In this document: positions 45,901 to 54,954 of the stretch, piece after piece | Layout of the letters: every line of letters starts with the position of its first letter | Position numbering within the stretch: position 1 is the stretch's first letter | Assembly: GCA_027021615.1 (NCBI GenBank) | Contig: JALUTY010000098.1 | Location: 32,304 to 96,303, forward strand | Source of the DNA: a bacterium | Lineage (GTDB): Bacteria; Desulfobacterota; Deferrisomatia; Deferrisomatales; Deferrisomataceae | Direction of reading: 5' to 3' | Length of the DNA stretch: 64,000 nucleotides | The notes under the pieces: generated by a model | Told to the model about the DNA's origin: nothing | The model's database searches: none | What the model saw: the letters and a program-made list of their open reading frames with translations, nothing else | Program-made: the position numbers and the translations under genes

Positions 45901-46941
45901 TTCGACACCAAGCCCACCTACCCGTTCTCCGAGACCCCGGAGGCCTCGGCCTTTGGGGTGGACGGACTGACCGATGGCGACAATGCGTTGGGGCCGCCGG
46001 CCTCGTACGCGGACGTGGCCTACGTGATCGGCGGATACGGCTGGAAGGCTCGGTTCATCGACAAGAACGGGTACATCGTGACCGGTGCCGACACCCAGTA
46101 CAACCTGCCCCGAACCGACCTGGAGGGCACCTATCCGGACCTTGGAAAGTGGGTGGCTTATGACGACGGCGAGGTGGACAAGCCCTACGACTACTCCTGC
46201 TTCAAGTGTCACACCACCGGTCCGGAGAACCTGGGCGATCCCAACGCAAACCCGGGGCTGCCGGGGTTCGACGGCGATCGGTTCGCCGAGGCCGGGATCC
46301 AGTGCGAGGCCTGCCACGGGCCGGGATCGAGCCACGTGGCGTCCCGGAACGCCGATCACATCACCGCAGACACCACATCCGCGCTGTGCGGCAGGTGTCA
46401 CACCCGCGACAGCCAGGGTCGGATCGCAGCCTCGGACGGCCTGGTGAAGCATCACGAGCAGTACGACGAGCTGCGCGGCATCAACCCCGACGATGTGGAC
46501 GCCGGCCCCACCGGGGCCCACTACACCGCGGGCCTCACCTGCGTCACTTGCCACGACCCCCACAAGACCACCCGATACCAGGACGTGGCGTCCACCGGGG
46601 ACTCGATCCGCCGGAAATGCGTCGATTGCCATGCCGGGTTCGACGACTTGACGGTGGATGCCATGGAAGGCGAGGTGGAGTGCGAGGACTGCCACATGCC
46701 GCGGCTTGCGAAGAGCGCGGTGAAGAGCGATCCTGAGGGGCCGGCCCCGGCGTTTGGTGATATCCGCAGCCACATTGTGAGGGTCGATCTGTCCGCGTCG
46801 GACCAGTTCACCCCGGACGGGAAGTTTGCGTATCCATGGATCACCAAGAGCTTTGCCTGCATGGCGTGCCACAACGACATGGAGGAGCCGGCGGCCGACG
46901 CGACCGACTTCACCGGGAACATGCACGTGCTGACCCCGTAG
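42934..46941 (+). CDS. Outer-membrane lipoprotein cytochrome with 24 heme motifs in three octaheme modules
   Basis: A 1335-residue protein with lipoprotein signal (MMRRRTLW, hydrophobic run, lipobox AVAGC). It has 24 CxxCH motifs in three sets of eight. Each set opens with YVG(S/T)xxC-xx-CH: about 43093-44625 (CLKCH to CGGCH), 44628-45800 (CATCH to CKTCH), 45811-46941 (CAVCH to CMACH). Modules 2 and 3 share long near-identical stretches such as FIDKNGYIVTGADTQYNLPR; module 1 is more distant and has acidic insertions (DSDGNGIDDFTDG). The double ATG after AAAGGAGAGGCGC is the start; one 20 codons upstream would mask the signal. By order and lipidation it is the surface, Omc-like member of the conduit, reducing extracellular acceptors such as Fe(III). 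Confidence 0.92.
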   Translation: MMRRRTLWTGLAFPVAVAGLLAVAGCGEGAREPAGRGDTLADEATPEALQKASYVGSETCLKCHSEQEGWAHSLHKFKLRALDEPGATGTVLVNDSDGNGIDDFTDGLDFNDPEPGYDVTGFDTQAARGVAPVLGKEGNTPTITIGDLTYEVKYVLGGNGKWKQRYVTQIGNSHYILPVQYNETTRQYVAYSPGNWYDENGDSLYAAGETPLTEGRVNDSYERRCTGCHNTGPAAQVAFTGGEWVADLVGGERNVGCEACHGPGSRHAAAPTAEGSIVDPEHIEADRDVDGDGDTDGVDTLLLKNSVCTSCHSRGSGKFEANGAATGYPSQAAADGSFVPFLPGEYWLDYYTPTTKDGDLWKDPTSGGVVGSKAHHQQGMDLDLGPHAPDKPYDAPCFACHDVHRGADEVEAAIAGKIEGVTIPVEDGEADGVVLCLACHAGFGPFGSLDKDTLRAAVEGDATAEAAVEETVEGHTRHPADVSECANCHMPKTAKSAVKYDIRSHAFEIIEPKESKTTAAGIPNACGGCHVQGLEEPQDAWADRLQGYFEYLFEGGETTAVDDDSYVGTEVCATCHEEQYEEFKLSGHNYKLSKVTAGRKPTYPFSGLPDASAFGVDGLTDGDNTLGPPENYGDVSYVIGGYGWKARFIDKNGYIVTGADTQYNLPRTDLEGTYPDLGKWVAYDDGEADKPYDYSCFRCHTTGAEDRNDPENVNPDLPGFGGDRFAMEGIQCERCHGMGAKHANSLDPADIDHPEDGPGNMEASDLCGECHTRDSENRIAASSGLVKHHEQYDELLRLPIDANGNVTGDPQGGHYTGGVGCVGCHDPHKTTRYQDVASTGRAIRQECIDCHEGYDEFTEEAAPMAGEVDCEDCHMPRLAKSAVKSEAEGSGPVLGDIRSHVFEIDTSASFQFTADGKLAFPAITAEFACKTCHDGEEETDEVSFEIRVHVQTPDESPTYVGTATCAVCHDEQYQEFKLSGHNYKLNKVTFDTKPTYPFSETPEASAFGVDGLTDGDNALGPPASYADVAYVIGGYGWKARFIDKNGYIVTGADTQYNLPRTDLEGTYPDLGKWVAYDDGEVDKPYDYSCFKCHTTGPENLGDPNANPGLPGFDGDRFAEAGIQCEACHGPGSSHVASRNADHITADTTSALCGRCHTRDSQGRIAASDGLVKHHEQYDELRGINPDDVDAGPTGAHYTAGLTCVTCHDPHKTTRYQDVASTGDSIRRKCVDCHAGFDDLTVDAMEGEVECEDCHMPRLAKSAVKSDPEGPAPAFGDIRSHIVRVDLSASDQFTPDGKFAYPWITKSFACMACHNDMEEPAADATDFTGNMHVLTP
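44628..46941 (+). repeat. Intragenic duplication of octaheme modules 2 and 3
   Basis: The two modules align with an offset of 1179 bp (393 codons) around 44830-45020 versus 46010-46200, falling to 1146 bp near 45421 versus 46567. The block coding for FIDKNGYIVTGADTQYNLPRTDLEGTYPDLGKWVAYDDGE differs at only a handful of bases, pointing to recent duplication or gene conversion. Confidence 0.9.
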
Positions 46942-46964
46942 CCTGTGGGAGCGCAGGGGTGTCA

Positions 46965-46997
46965 ACGGGCCGGGTTCCGGTGAGGGGCCCGGCCCGT
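46965..46997 (+). terminator. Hairpin after the 24-heme cytochrome gene
   Basis: A perfect 10-bp stem ACGGGCCGGG/CCCGGCCCGT with a 13-nt loop, no T run, 24 bp after the stop codon. It may dampen read-through into the PhnD-like gene or protect the cytochrome mRNA; it resembles the dctP-dctQ hairpin. Confidence 0.5.
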
Positions 46998-47014
46998 CAT
47001 GTAGGAGTTCGCCC

Positions 47015-47875
47015 GTGAGGCCGTGGGTGGTTGTGATGATGGCGTTGGTCGGGGTGGGGTGGCCTTGGGAGGCGCCGTCCGCTCCTGCTTTGCGCCTTGG
47101 CATCGCGTCGATCCTGTCTCCCGAGGTGGCGCGGCCGCTCTACCTGCCCCTGGCCCGCGCCCTGGGCAGCCGGCTGAACCGGCCGGTCGACCTGGTGCAG
47201 CGGTTCGGGTACGGCCGCCTGAACGATCTGCTGGCGCGGGGTGAGCTGGATATGGCGGTCCTGTGCACGGGCGGGTACTGCGACGTAGTGAACCGCGGCG
47301 GTGGGGAGCCCCTGCTCGTGCCCGTCATGGGCGGCAGCTCCCGGTACCGGGCCTTGCTGGTGGCCCGAAAAGGGAGCGGGATCGGGTCGTTCGCCGACCT
47401 CGAGGGGCGGACTATGGTGTTCACGGACCCACTGTCCCTCACGGGCTTCGTGTACCCGTGGGCGCGGTTGAAGGAGTTCGGAGGGGCACGGCGTTGGCTG
47501 GGCGACTGCTTCTTCTCCCGCAGCCACGACCGATCGCTGCGGTCCGTGGCCTTGGGTCTGGCGGACGCGGGGTGTGTGGATAGCCGGGTCTGGGGGTATC
47601 TCACGGCGACCCATCCGGAAACCGTGGCGGGCCTCGTGGTGGTGGAGCGGTCCGAAGCGTTCCCGATCGCTCCCCTGGTGGTGTCGAAACGCCTGCCCGC
47701 AGGGATCCGCTCCCAGCTCAAGCGGGTCCTGGTGGCGCTGTCCCGGGACGAGGAGGGACAGACGATCCTGGCCCAACTGGGGATCGAGGGCTTCGTAGAG
47801 CCGGATCCCAAGGGGTACGCCCGGGTGCTCGACCTGTTTCGTCGGGTCGAGGCCGAGGTGGCCCGTGAGCCCTGA
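47015..47875 (+). CDS. PhnD-like periplasmic binding protein (sensor partner)
   Basis: A 286-residue secreted solute-binding protein of the PhnD/SsuA type: signal peptide to about PSAPA, then LRLGIASILSPEVARPLYLPLARALGSRL. Further family features are ELDMAVLCTGGYC, the hinge strand GRTMVFTDPLSLTGFVYPWARL, and ALGLADAGCVDSRVWGY. GTG start with TAGGAGTTCGCCC. No permease or ATPase gene is present; a histidine kinase overlaps its end by 11 bp, followed directly by a response regulator. It is therefore more likely to sense a ligand for the kinase than to transport it, as TorT does for TorS. Ligand unknown. Confidence 0.82.
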   Translation: MRPWVVVMMALVGVGWPWEAPSAPALRLGIASILSPEVARPLYLPLARALGSRLNRPVDLVQRFGYGRLNDLLARGELDMAVLCTGGYCDVVNRGGGEPLLVPVMGGSSRYRALLVARKGSGIGSFADLEGRTMVFTDPLSLTGFVYPWARLKEFGGARRWLGDCFFSRSHDRSLRSVALGLADAGCVDSRVWGYLTATHPETVAGLVVVERSEAFPIAPLVVSKRLPAGIRSQLKRVLVALSRDEEGQTILAQLGIEGFVEPDPKGYARVLDLFRRVEAEVAREP

Positions 47876-49319
47876 TCGGCCCGTCCGTGGGACCGATCGT
47901 CCTCCCGCCGGGTGGGGCGGGTGGGGGCTGGTGCCGTCGCTGGCGACGGTGATGGTGGCCCTCTCGCTGGGCGGGGTGGTACTGACGGCGGTCTGGTTCG
48001 AACGGGGAGCGGTGATCGTGCTCGAGGATCTGAGAGCCGAGCGGGCCGCGGAGGTGGCGAGCCTGGGGGCGCGGCTGGCCTCGCCTTTGCTCGCCACGGA
48101 CGACCGCTACGACCTGTACCGGCTGGTGGACGGTCTGGTCACCAGCGCCCCCCACACGTGGTTTGCGGCTGCGGTGTGGGATGCCCAGGGGCGGGTGGTG
48201 GTGTTTCGGTCCCAACTGCCCGGCTGGGAGCCGGAGCCGGGTCCCCCTTCCGACCGGACCGGAGCGGACGACGATCTGAGGGCGAGCGTGAGGCCGGCCG
48301 AGGTGGACGGGGCGGTCCTGGGTTGGTTCGGGGTGTACTACGACCAAGCCGGCATCAAGGCGAGGGTGGTCCCGGTCCACCGGGCCCTCTGGCGGGTGGC
48401 CGCCCTCCTCATGGCCGTTTCGGTCGCGGTGTCGATGGTGGCGGCTGCACGCATCTCGGGGCCGATCCGGAGGCTGGATCGGGTCGTGGCCCGGGTGAGC
48501 GACGGGGACTTCACCGTTCGGGCCGACGAGACCGCCTGGGGCGAGGCGGGGCGGCTGGCCAAGGGGGTGAACGGGATGCTCGACCGGATCGAGGCGCTGG
48601 TCTCCGAGGTCCGGCGGGCCGAGGCCGCCTCCCGGCGGGCCGAGGAGCTGGAGAGCCTGGCTCACCTGGGGGGAGGGCTCGCCCACGAGATCAAGAACCC
48701 CTTGACTACGGTTCGGCTTCTCCTCGAGTCCATGGGCCGCGAGGCCCCCGAGGGGGCCTCGCGGCTGGGGGTGGACCGCCAGGATCTGGATCTGCTGGCC
48801 GGGCAGGTGGCCAAGATCGACGCGGTTCTGGAAGAGTTCGTTCGGTTCGCCCGACCCCGGCCCCTGCGGCCGGCGCCGGTGGACCTGGAGGACCTGGTGG
48901 GGGCCGTGGCCGGGACCCAGGCCGTGGCGGCCCGGCAAAGAGGGGTGCGGATCCAGGTGTACCCCGGGCCGCCGGTACGGGTGACGGCCGATCGGCAACG
49001 GCTGGAGCAGGCCCTGACGAACCTGGTGGCCAACGCCCTGGCCCACTCGCCGCCCCAGGGCACGGTGAGGCTGGGGTGGTCCGCGGATGGCGATCGGTTC
49101 GCCCTGTGGGTCGAGGACGAGGGAAGGGGGATCCCCGAGGAGTTCCGAAGCCGGGTGTTCGAGCCGTTCTTTACCCAGCGGGAGGGAGGGTTGGGTCTGG
49201 GGCTTAGCATCGCCCGGTCGGCGGTGCTCCAGCACGGGTGGGACATCGACGTCGAGGCCCCAGAGCAGAGGGGGGCCCGGTTCGTGATTCGGGGGGCCAT
49301 GGAGGCACAGGAGGCGTAA
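47865..49319 (+). CDS. Membrane histidine kinase
   Basis: A 484-residue sensor kinase. Two hydrophobic segments (about 24-45 and 172-195) flank a periplasmic sensor region of about 125 residues, then HAMP (ARISGPIRRLDRVVARVSDGDF), a HisKA region with phospho-acceptor H274 in LAHEIKNPLTTVRLL, and an ATPase domain with NLVANALAHSPP, EDEGRGIPEEF and GGLGLGLSIARS. GTG start within the end of the PhnD-like gene. The response regulator starts at the base after its stop codon. The periplasmic region probably reads the PhnD-like protein. Confidence 0.9.
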   Translation: MSPDRPVRGTDRPPAGWGGWGLVPSLATVMVALSLGGVVLTAVWFERGAVIVLEDLRAERAAEVASLGARLASPLLATDDRYDLYRLVDGLVTSAPHTWFAAAVWDAQGRVVVFRSQLPGWEPEPGPPSDRTGADDDLRASVRPAEVDGAVLGWFGVYYDQAGIKARVVPVHRALWRVAALLMAVSVAVSMVAAARISGPIRRLDRVVARVSDGDFTVRADETAWGEAGRLAKGVNGMLDRIEALVSEVRRAEAASRRAEELESLAHLGGGLAHEIKNPLTTVRLLLESMGREAPEGASRLGVDRQDLDLLAGQVAKIDAVLEEFVRFARPRPLRPAPVDLEDLVGAVAGTQAVAARQRGVRIQVYPGPPVRVTADRQRLEQALTNLVANALAHSPPQGTVRLGWSADGDRFALWVEDEGRGIPEEFRSRVFEPFFTQREGGLGLGLSIARSAVLQHGWDIDVEAPEQRGARFVIRGAMEAQEA

Positions 49320-50717
49320 GTGGGCATCGTGATCTTAGTGGACGACGATCCGGGGATCCGGTACTCCTTTGGGCGGGCCCTGGGCGGGGACTACGAGGTC
49401 CGGGTGTGTGCCTCTGCCGAAGAAGGCCTGGCGGCCGTGGAGGCGAACCCAGAGGGCGTGGACCTGGTGCTGCTGGACATCCGGATGCCGGGCCGCGACG
49501 GGTTCTGGCTGCTGGACCGCCTCCGCTCGGACCACCCCAACCTCCCGGTCGTCATGGTGACCGCGTACGGGGACACCGAGACGGCGATCCGGGCCATGAA
49601 GCAGGGTGCCTACGACTATCTCGTCAAGCCCTTCGACGTAGGTCACGTCCAGGCCCTGATCGAGGCTGCCCGCAAGCAGCGGGCCCTGACCCGCTCGGCG
49701 GTGGCCCTGGGGGCGGAGGCAGAGGACGGTGCGGACCGCATCATCGGGAACTCCCCGGCCATGGTCCGGGTGTACAAGCGCATCGGCCAGCTGGCGGTCA
49801 CGAACCTCCCATGCCTGATCACCGGGGAAACGGGCACGGGCAAGGAGCTGGTAGCCCGGGCCCTGGTCCACCACAGCGACCGGGCAGGGCGAGCGTTCCT
49901 CGTGGTGGACTGCGCCGCCGTGCCCAAGGATCTGTTGGAGTCGGAGCTGTTCGGCTACGAGGAGGGCGCGTTCACGGGCGCCCGAAAGGGGGGCAAGCTG
50001 GGGAAGTTCGAGCTGGCCCACGGGGGCACCCTGTTCCTGGACGAGATCGCCGAGATCCCGGTGGACCTCCAGGCGAAGCTCCTCCGGGTCCTGCAGGGCG
50101 GCCGGATCCAGCGGGTGGGGGGGACCGAGGAGATCCCGGTGGACGTCCGGGTGGTGGCCGCCACCTGCGCCGACCTGGAGGCACGGGTGGCGGACGGCAC
50201 GTTTCGTTCGGACCTGTTCTACCGAATCAACGTGGGCCGCGTCCACCTCCCGCCGCTGCGGGAGCGGCAGGAGGACATTCCCGCCCTGGTCCGGTACTTC
50301 GCCCGCAAGCACGGGGCCGCCGTGGGCCGAACCGTGACCGGGGTGTCTGAGGACCTGATCCGCACGTTCCAGGCTCGGTCGTGGCCGGGAAACGTGCGGG
50401 AGCTGGAGAACGAGGTGCGTCGGCTCCTGGCCTCGACCCGGGGGGAGGTTCTGGCCCCGGAGCTGGGCGTAGTGTGCTCGGAGGATGCGGCGGTATGCTC
50501 CGCCTTTCGCTCCCTGGCGGCCCGGCTGCTCGACGAAGGCCCGACCGACGCGTTCCATTCGTTCGTGGCCCGGGCCGAGGCGAGCCTGATCGCCGAGGCC
50601 CTGGAGCGAACGGGCGGCAATGTGAGCGCCGCGGCCCGGCTTCTCGGGATCACCCGGCTGACTCTGCGAAAGAAGGCCGAAACCTACGGGATCCGGGTCC
50701 GCGATCCCGCCGTCTGA
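49320..50717 (+). CDS. Sigma-54-dependent response regulator (NtrC family)
   Basis: A 465-residue regulator: receiver domain with phospho-acceptor about D53 (LLDIRMPGRDG), AAA+ domain with Walker A GETGTGKELVARAL, the sigma-54 contact loop EGAFTGARKGG and Walker B GGTLFLDEIAEI, then a Fis-type helix-turn-helix (GNVSAAARLLGITRLTLRKKAE). Start is a GTG abutting the kinase stop. It should activate sigma-54 promoters; the sigma-54-type promoter with dyad sites before the porin-cytochrome genes is the obvious local target. Confidence 0.93.
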   Translation: MGIVILVDDDPGIRYSFGRALGGDYEVRVCASAEEGLAAVEANPEGVDLVLLDIRMPGRDGFWLLDRLRSDHPNLPVVMVTAYGDTETAIRAMKQGAYDYLVKPFDVGHVQALIEAARKQRALTRSAVALGAEAEDGADRIIGNSPAMVRVYKRIGQLAVTNLPCLITGETGTGKELVARALVHHSDRAGRAFLVVDCAAVPKDLLESELFGYEEGAFTGARKGGKLGKFELAHGGTLFLDEIAEIPVDLQAKLLRVLQGGRIQRVGGTEEIPVDVRVVAATCADLEARVADGTFRSDLFYRINVGRVHLPPLRERQEDIPALVRYFARKHGAAVGRTVTGVSEDLIRTFQARSWPGNVRELENEVRRLLASTRGEVLAPELGVVCSEDAAVCSAFRSLAARLLDEGPTDAFHSFVARAEASLIAEALERTGGNVSAAARLLGITRLTLRKKAETYGIRVRDPAV

Positions 50718-51006
50718 GACGGTTCAATGTTTCGGTTCCCGTGCCCCGACCGGTTGGGACGGCGGCGTTTCTCTAAATCCTTCCCCTTCCCAACGTCCTT
50801 GAACCGTCCTCCCTGCGGCGAAGGAGCCCCCGATCTCGGCTGTTCCCGCGTGCGATCCTAACGACGTTTGGGGTATTGCGCGACTCCGGTTCGCATGGGT
50901 ATACTCACCACCGCGTTTGCGTTCGTGAGGGGCGATCCCGGGGGAGGAGAAGGGAAAACCGCCGGGTCGCATTTTCGTTCAACCCGTTGGGAGAAGGAGG
51001 TCAGTC
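50718..51006. other. Gap before acs
   Basis: Contains a long-range inverted repeat GACGGTTCAA/TTGAACCGTC (50718-50727 and 50799-50808) and the sigma-70-type promoter below; otherwise nothing recognisable. Confidence 0.45.
50876..50905 (+). promoter_or_regulatory. Sigma-70-type promoter of acs
   Basis: TTGCGC (50876-50881), 18-bp spacer, TATACT (50900-50905). The -10 is close to consensus (five of six) and stands out in this GC-rich DNA. It lies about 100 bp before the acs start. Confidence 0.65.
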
Positions 51007-52977
<1,971 letters not shown>

Positions 52978-52999
52978 CCGTCCTCTCTTTGATGGATCG

Positions 53000-53036
53000 A
53001 AAAGGCCGGCCCCTTGCGGGGCCGGCCTTTTCTTGG
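53000..53036 (+). terminator. Rho-independent terminator after acs
   Basis: A 14-bp perfect stem AAAAGGCCGGCCCC/GGGGCCGGCCTTTT with TTGC loop (53000-53031), continuing CTTGG. It is symmetric enough to act in both directions. Confidence 0.93.
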
Positions 53037-53141
53037 CCGCCGATCTTCGAAAGCCGGGAGAAGGGACGAGCCGTTCGTCTCCCTGGCCTTCCACCCCCGA
53101 GTGTGGTACCCGTTGGGGCCTTCGCGATCGGAGGCTCTCGG

Positions 53142-54029
53142 ATGCGTACCCAGCCCAAAGCCGTCCCTTGGGTCGTGGATCTGGCCCTGGTGACGGTGGT
53201 GCTCCTGTGGTCCCTGAACTTCGTCATCCTGAAGGCGGCCCTGCCCCGGTTTGATCCCCTGGCCCTTGCGGCGTTGCGGTTCATGGGGATCGCTGTGTTG
53301 TTCGAGATCCTTCTGCGGTTCAAAGGGGTCGAGGGGCGCCTGGACCGTGCCGACCGCAAGGCCTTCGTGCTGTCGGCCCTGGTCGGCTACACCCTGTACC
53401 AGGGGCTGTTCATTCTCGGGCTTCACCGGGGCACGGCGTTTTCCACCGCGCTCATGATCAACACCGGTCCGATGTGGGCCGCCCTGATCCTGACCCTATG
53501 GGGTTTCGAAAGGGTGGGCCGTCGCCAGTGGGCGGGCATTGTGCTGGCCCTGGCAGGGCTCGTGGTCTATGTGGGGCCCCGTCTGGTGGCCGGGGGCGGA
53601 GGGGGCATGGGCGACCTGCTGGCCTTGGGCGCGGCCGTCTCGTGGTCGTGCTACGGCATCCTGAACAAACCTTTATTGGAGCACTACGGCGCGTTCTATC
53701 TCACCACCCGCACCTTCCAGATCGGCGCCGCCCTGTTCTTGCCGTTCGCGGTGCCGTCACTCCTCGGCCAGGACTGGGCGGACATCGGCCCGGCCGGCTG
53801 GGCAGCCGTGGCCTACTCTGTGGTGTTCCCCATCGTGGTGGCCGTGAGCCTCTGGAACTGGGCCATCGGCCAGCGGGGTGTGAGCCGCACCGTGGTGTAC
53901 CAGTACTTGGTCCCCGTCACGAGCGCTCTGCTGTCCTGGCTCTTCCTAGACGAACCCTTTACCTTTCAGAAGTTGGCCGGCGGCGCTCTCGTGCTCGTCG
54001 GTGTCGTTTTGAGCCGCCGACCTGGCTGA
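53142..54029 (+). CDS. EamA/DMT-superfamily transporter
   Basis: A 295-residue membrane protein with ten hydrophobic segments arranged as two EamA repeats (about 14-140 and 155-290). Typical marks are LLWSLNFVILKAALPRFDPLALAALRF at the start of repeat 1, GTAFSTALMINTGPMWAAL before the fourth/fifth helix, and YLVPVTSALLSWLFLDEP in repeat 2. Such proteins export metabolites or amino acids; the substrate is unknown. The ATG after CGGAGGCTCTCGG is used; the frame upstream is a shadow of acs. Confidence 0.88.
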   Translation: MRTQPKAVPWVVDLALVTVVLLWSLNFVILKAALPRFDPLALAALRFMGIAVLFEILLRFKGVEGRLDRADRKAFVLSALVGYTLYQGLFILGLHRGTAFSTALMINTGPMWAALILTLWGFERVGRRQWAGIVLALAGLVVYVGPRLVAGGGGGMGDLLALGAAVSWSCYGILNKPLLEHYGAFYLTTRTFQIGAALFLPFAVPSLLGQDWADIGPAGWAAVAYSVVFPIVVAVSLWNWAIGQRGVSRTVVYQYLVPVTSALLSWLFLDEPFTFQKLAGGALVLVGVVLSRRPG

Positions 54030-54035
54030 ACCTAC

Positions 54036-54130
54036 TTCAGCCCACACCACGATAACGGGGCAGGGGCTTTCGCGGAGCGCGGCGTCCGTGGCGCTGCCGA
54101 GGGAAGAGCTTTCTCGCCCCCTTCCTGCCG
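54036..54130 (-). pseudogene. Remnant of a universal stress protein C-terminus
   Basis: On the minus strand a short stretch reads SSSLGSATDAALRESPCPVIVVWAEV, which has the typical end of a Usp domain (GS-x3-x3-L-R-x-A/S-x-CPVxVV). Nothing upstream in the same frame looks like the rest of a Usp domain, and the frame runs on past the expected end. It is probably a decayed fragment. The remainder of the 250-bp gap before the response regulator contains only a GACGTACGTC palindrome (about 54158). Confidence 0.5.
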
Positions 54131-54279
54131 TTCTGACTGAGAGGGGTTCAAAATGCGCGGGACGTACGTCTGTTTCCGATGCGCCGGGGCGAAAACGGGT
54201 TCCCGGTTGTCCAGCTACTCCTCGCAAGAAAAAATGCGCCCGGGCAAGGGCATGTGGCGACCTTTCGAGCGGAGGGTGT

Positions 54280-54954
54280 ATGAAGGTCCTGATCATCGAG
54301 GATGACGAGCGGATCCGATCGTTCTTGAAGAAAGGGCTGGAACAGGCAGGATTCACGGTGGATGCCGTCGGGGAAGGGGAACTGGGGCTCGAGATGGCCT
54401 TGGATCCCGGCTACGCAGTGGCGGTGGTGGACCTGATGCTTCCCGGCCGCGATGGCCTGTCAATCATCGAGGAGATGCGGGGAAGGGGGGTGCAGACCCC
54501 GGTGCTGATCCTGAGCGCCCGCAGGTCGGTGGACGATCGCGTGAGAGGGCTCCAGCAGGGGGGTGACGATTACCTGACAAAGCCCTTCTCGTTCTCCGAG
54601 CTTTTGGCCCGGGTACGCGTTTTGGCGAGGCGGGCCCAGCTTAATCCCGCCCCCACAGAGCTGGTGGTGGCCGATCTGCGACTTGACCGGATTTCCCGCG
54701 TTGCTTGGCGCCGAGGGGTGAGGGTCGAACTCACTCCGAAGGAGTTTGCTCTCCTCGAGTTGTTGATGGCGGTCCCCGGGCAGCCGGTGTCCCGCACAGT
54801 GATTCTGGAACGGCTGTGGGGCTACTTTTTCGATCCGCAGACAAACGTGGTGGATGTGTTGGTGAGCCGGGTCAGGGCCAAGGTGGACCGTGACTTCGAG
54901 CCGAAACGGATCCGGACCGTGCGAGGTGTGGGCTATGTTTTGGACCCGCTTTGA
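54280..54954 (+). CDS. OmpR/CopR-family response regulator
   Basis: A 224-residue two-domain regulator: receiver with phospho-acceptor about D51 (VVDLMLPGRDG) and lysine in DDYLTKPFSFSELLARV, then winged helix (ELTPKEFALLELLM, VLVSRVRAKVD, IRTVRGVGYVLDP). Start after GCGGAGGGTGT. The kinase gene overlaps its end by 20 bp. The sequence style (QGGDDYLTKPFSFSELLARVR) is that of heavy-metal-type regulators such as CusR and CopR. A CATTACA-N4-TGTAATG operator 2.4 kb downstream is a plausible target. Confidence 0.92.
   Translation: MKVLIIEDDERIRSFLKKGLEQAGFTVDAVGEGELGLEMALDPGYAVAVVDLMLPGRDGLSIIEEMRGRGVQTPVLILSARRSVDDRVRGLQQGGDDYLTKPFSFSELLARVRVLARRAQLNPAPTELVVADLRLDRISRVAWRRGVRVELTPKEFALLELLMAVPGQPVSRTVILERLWGYFFDPQTNVVDVLVSRVRAKVDRDFEPKRIRTVRGVGYVLDPL

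Noticed and set aside
42850..47103. 1417-codon minus-strand frame opposite the 24-heme cytochrome.
   Set aside because: Shadow of the cytochrome gene; the regular heme motifs fix the plus strand as coding.
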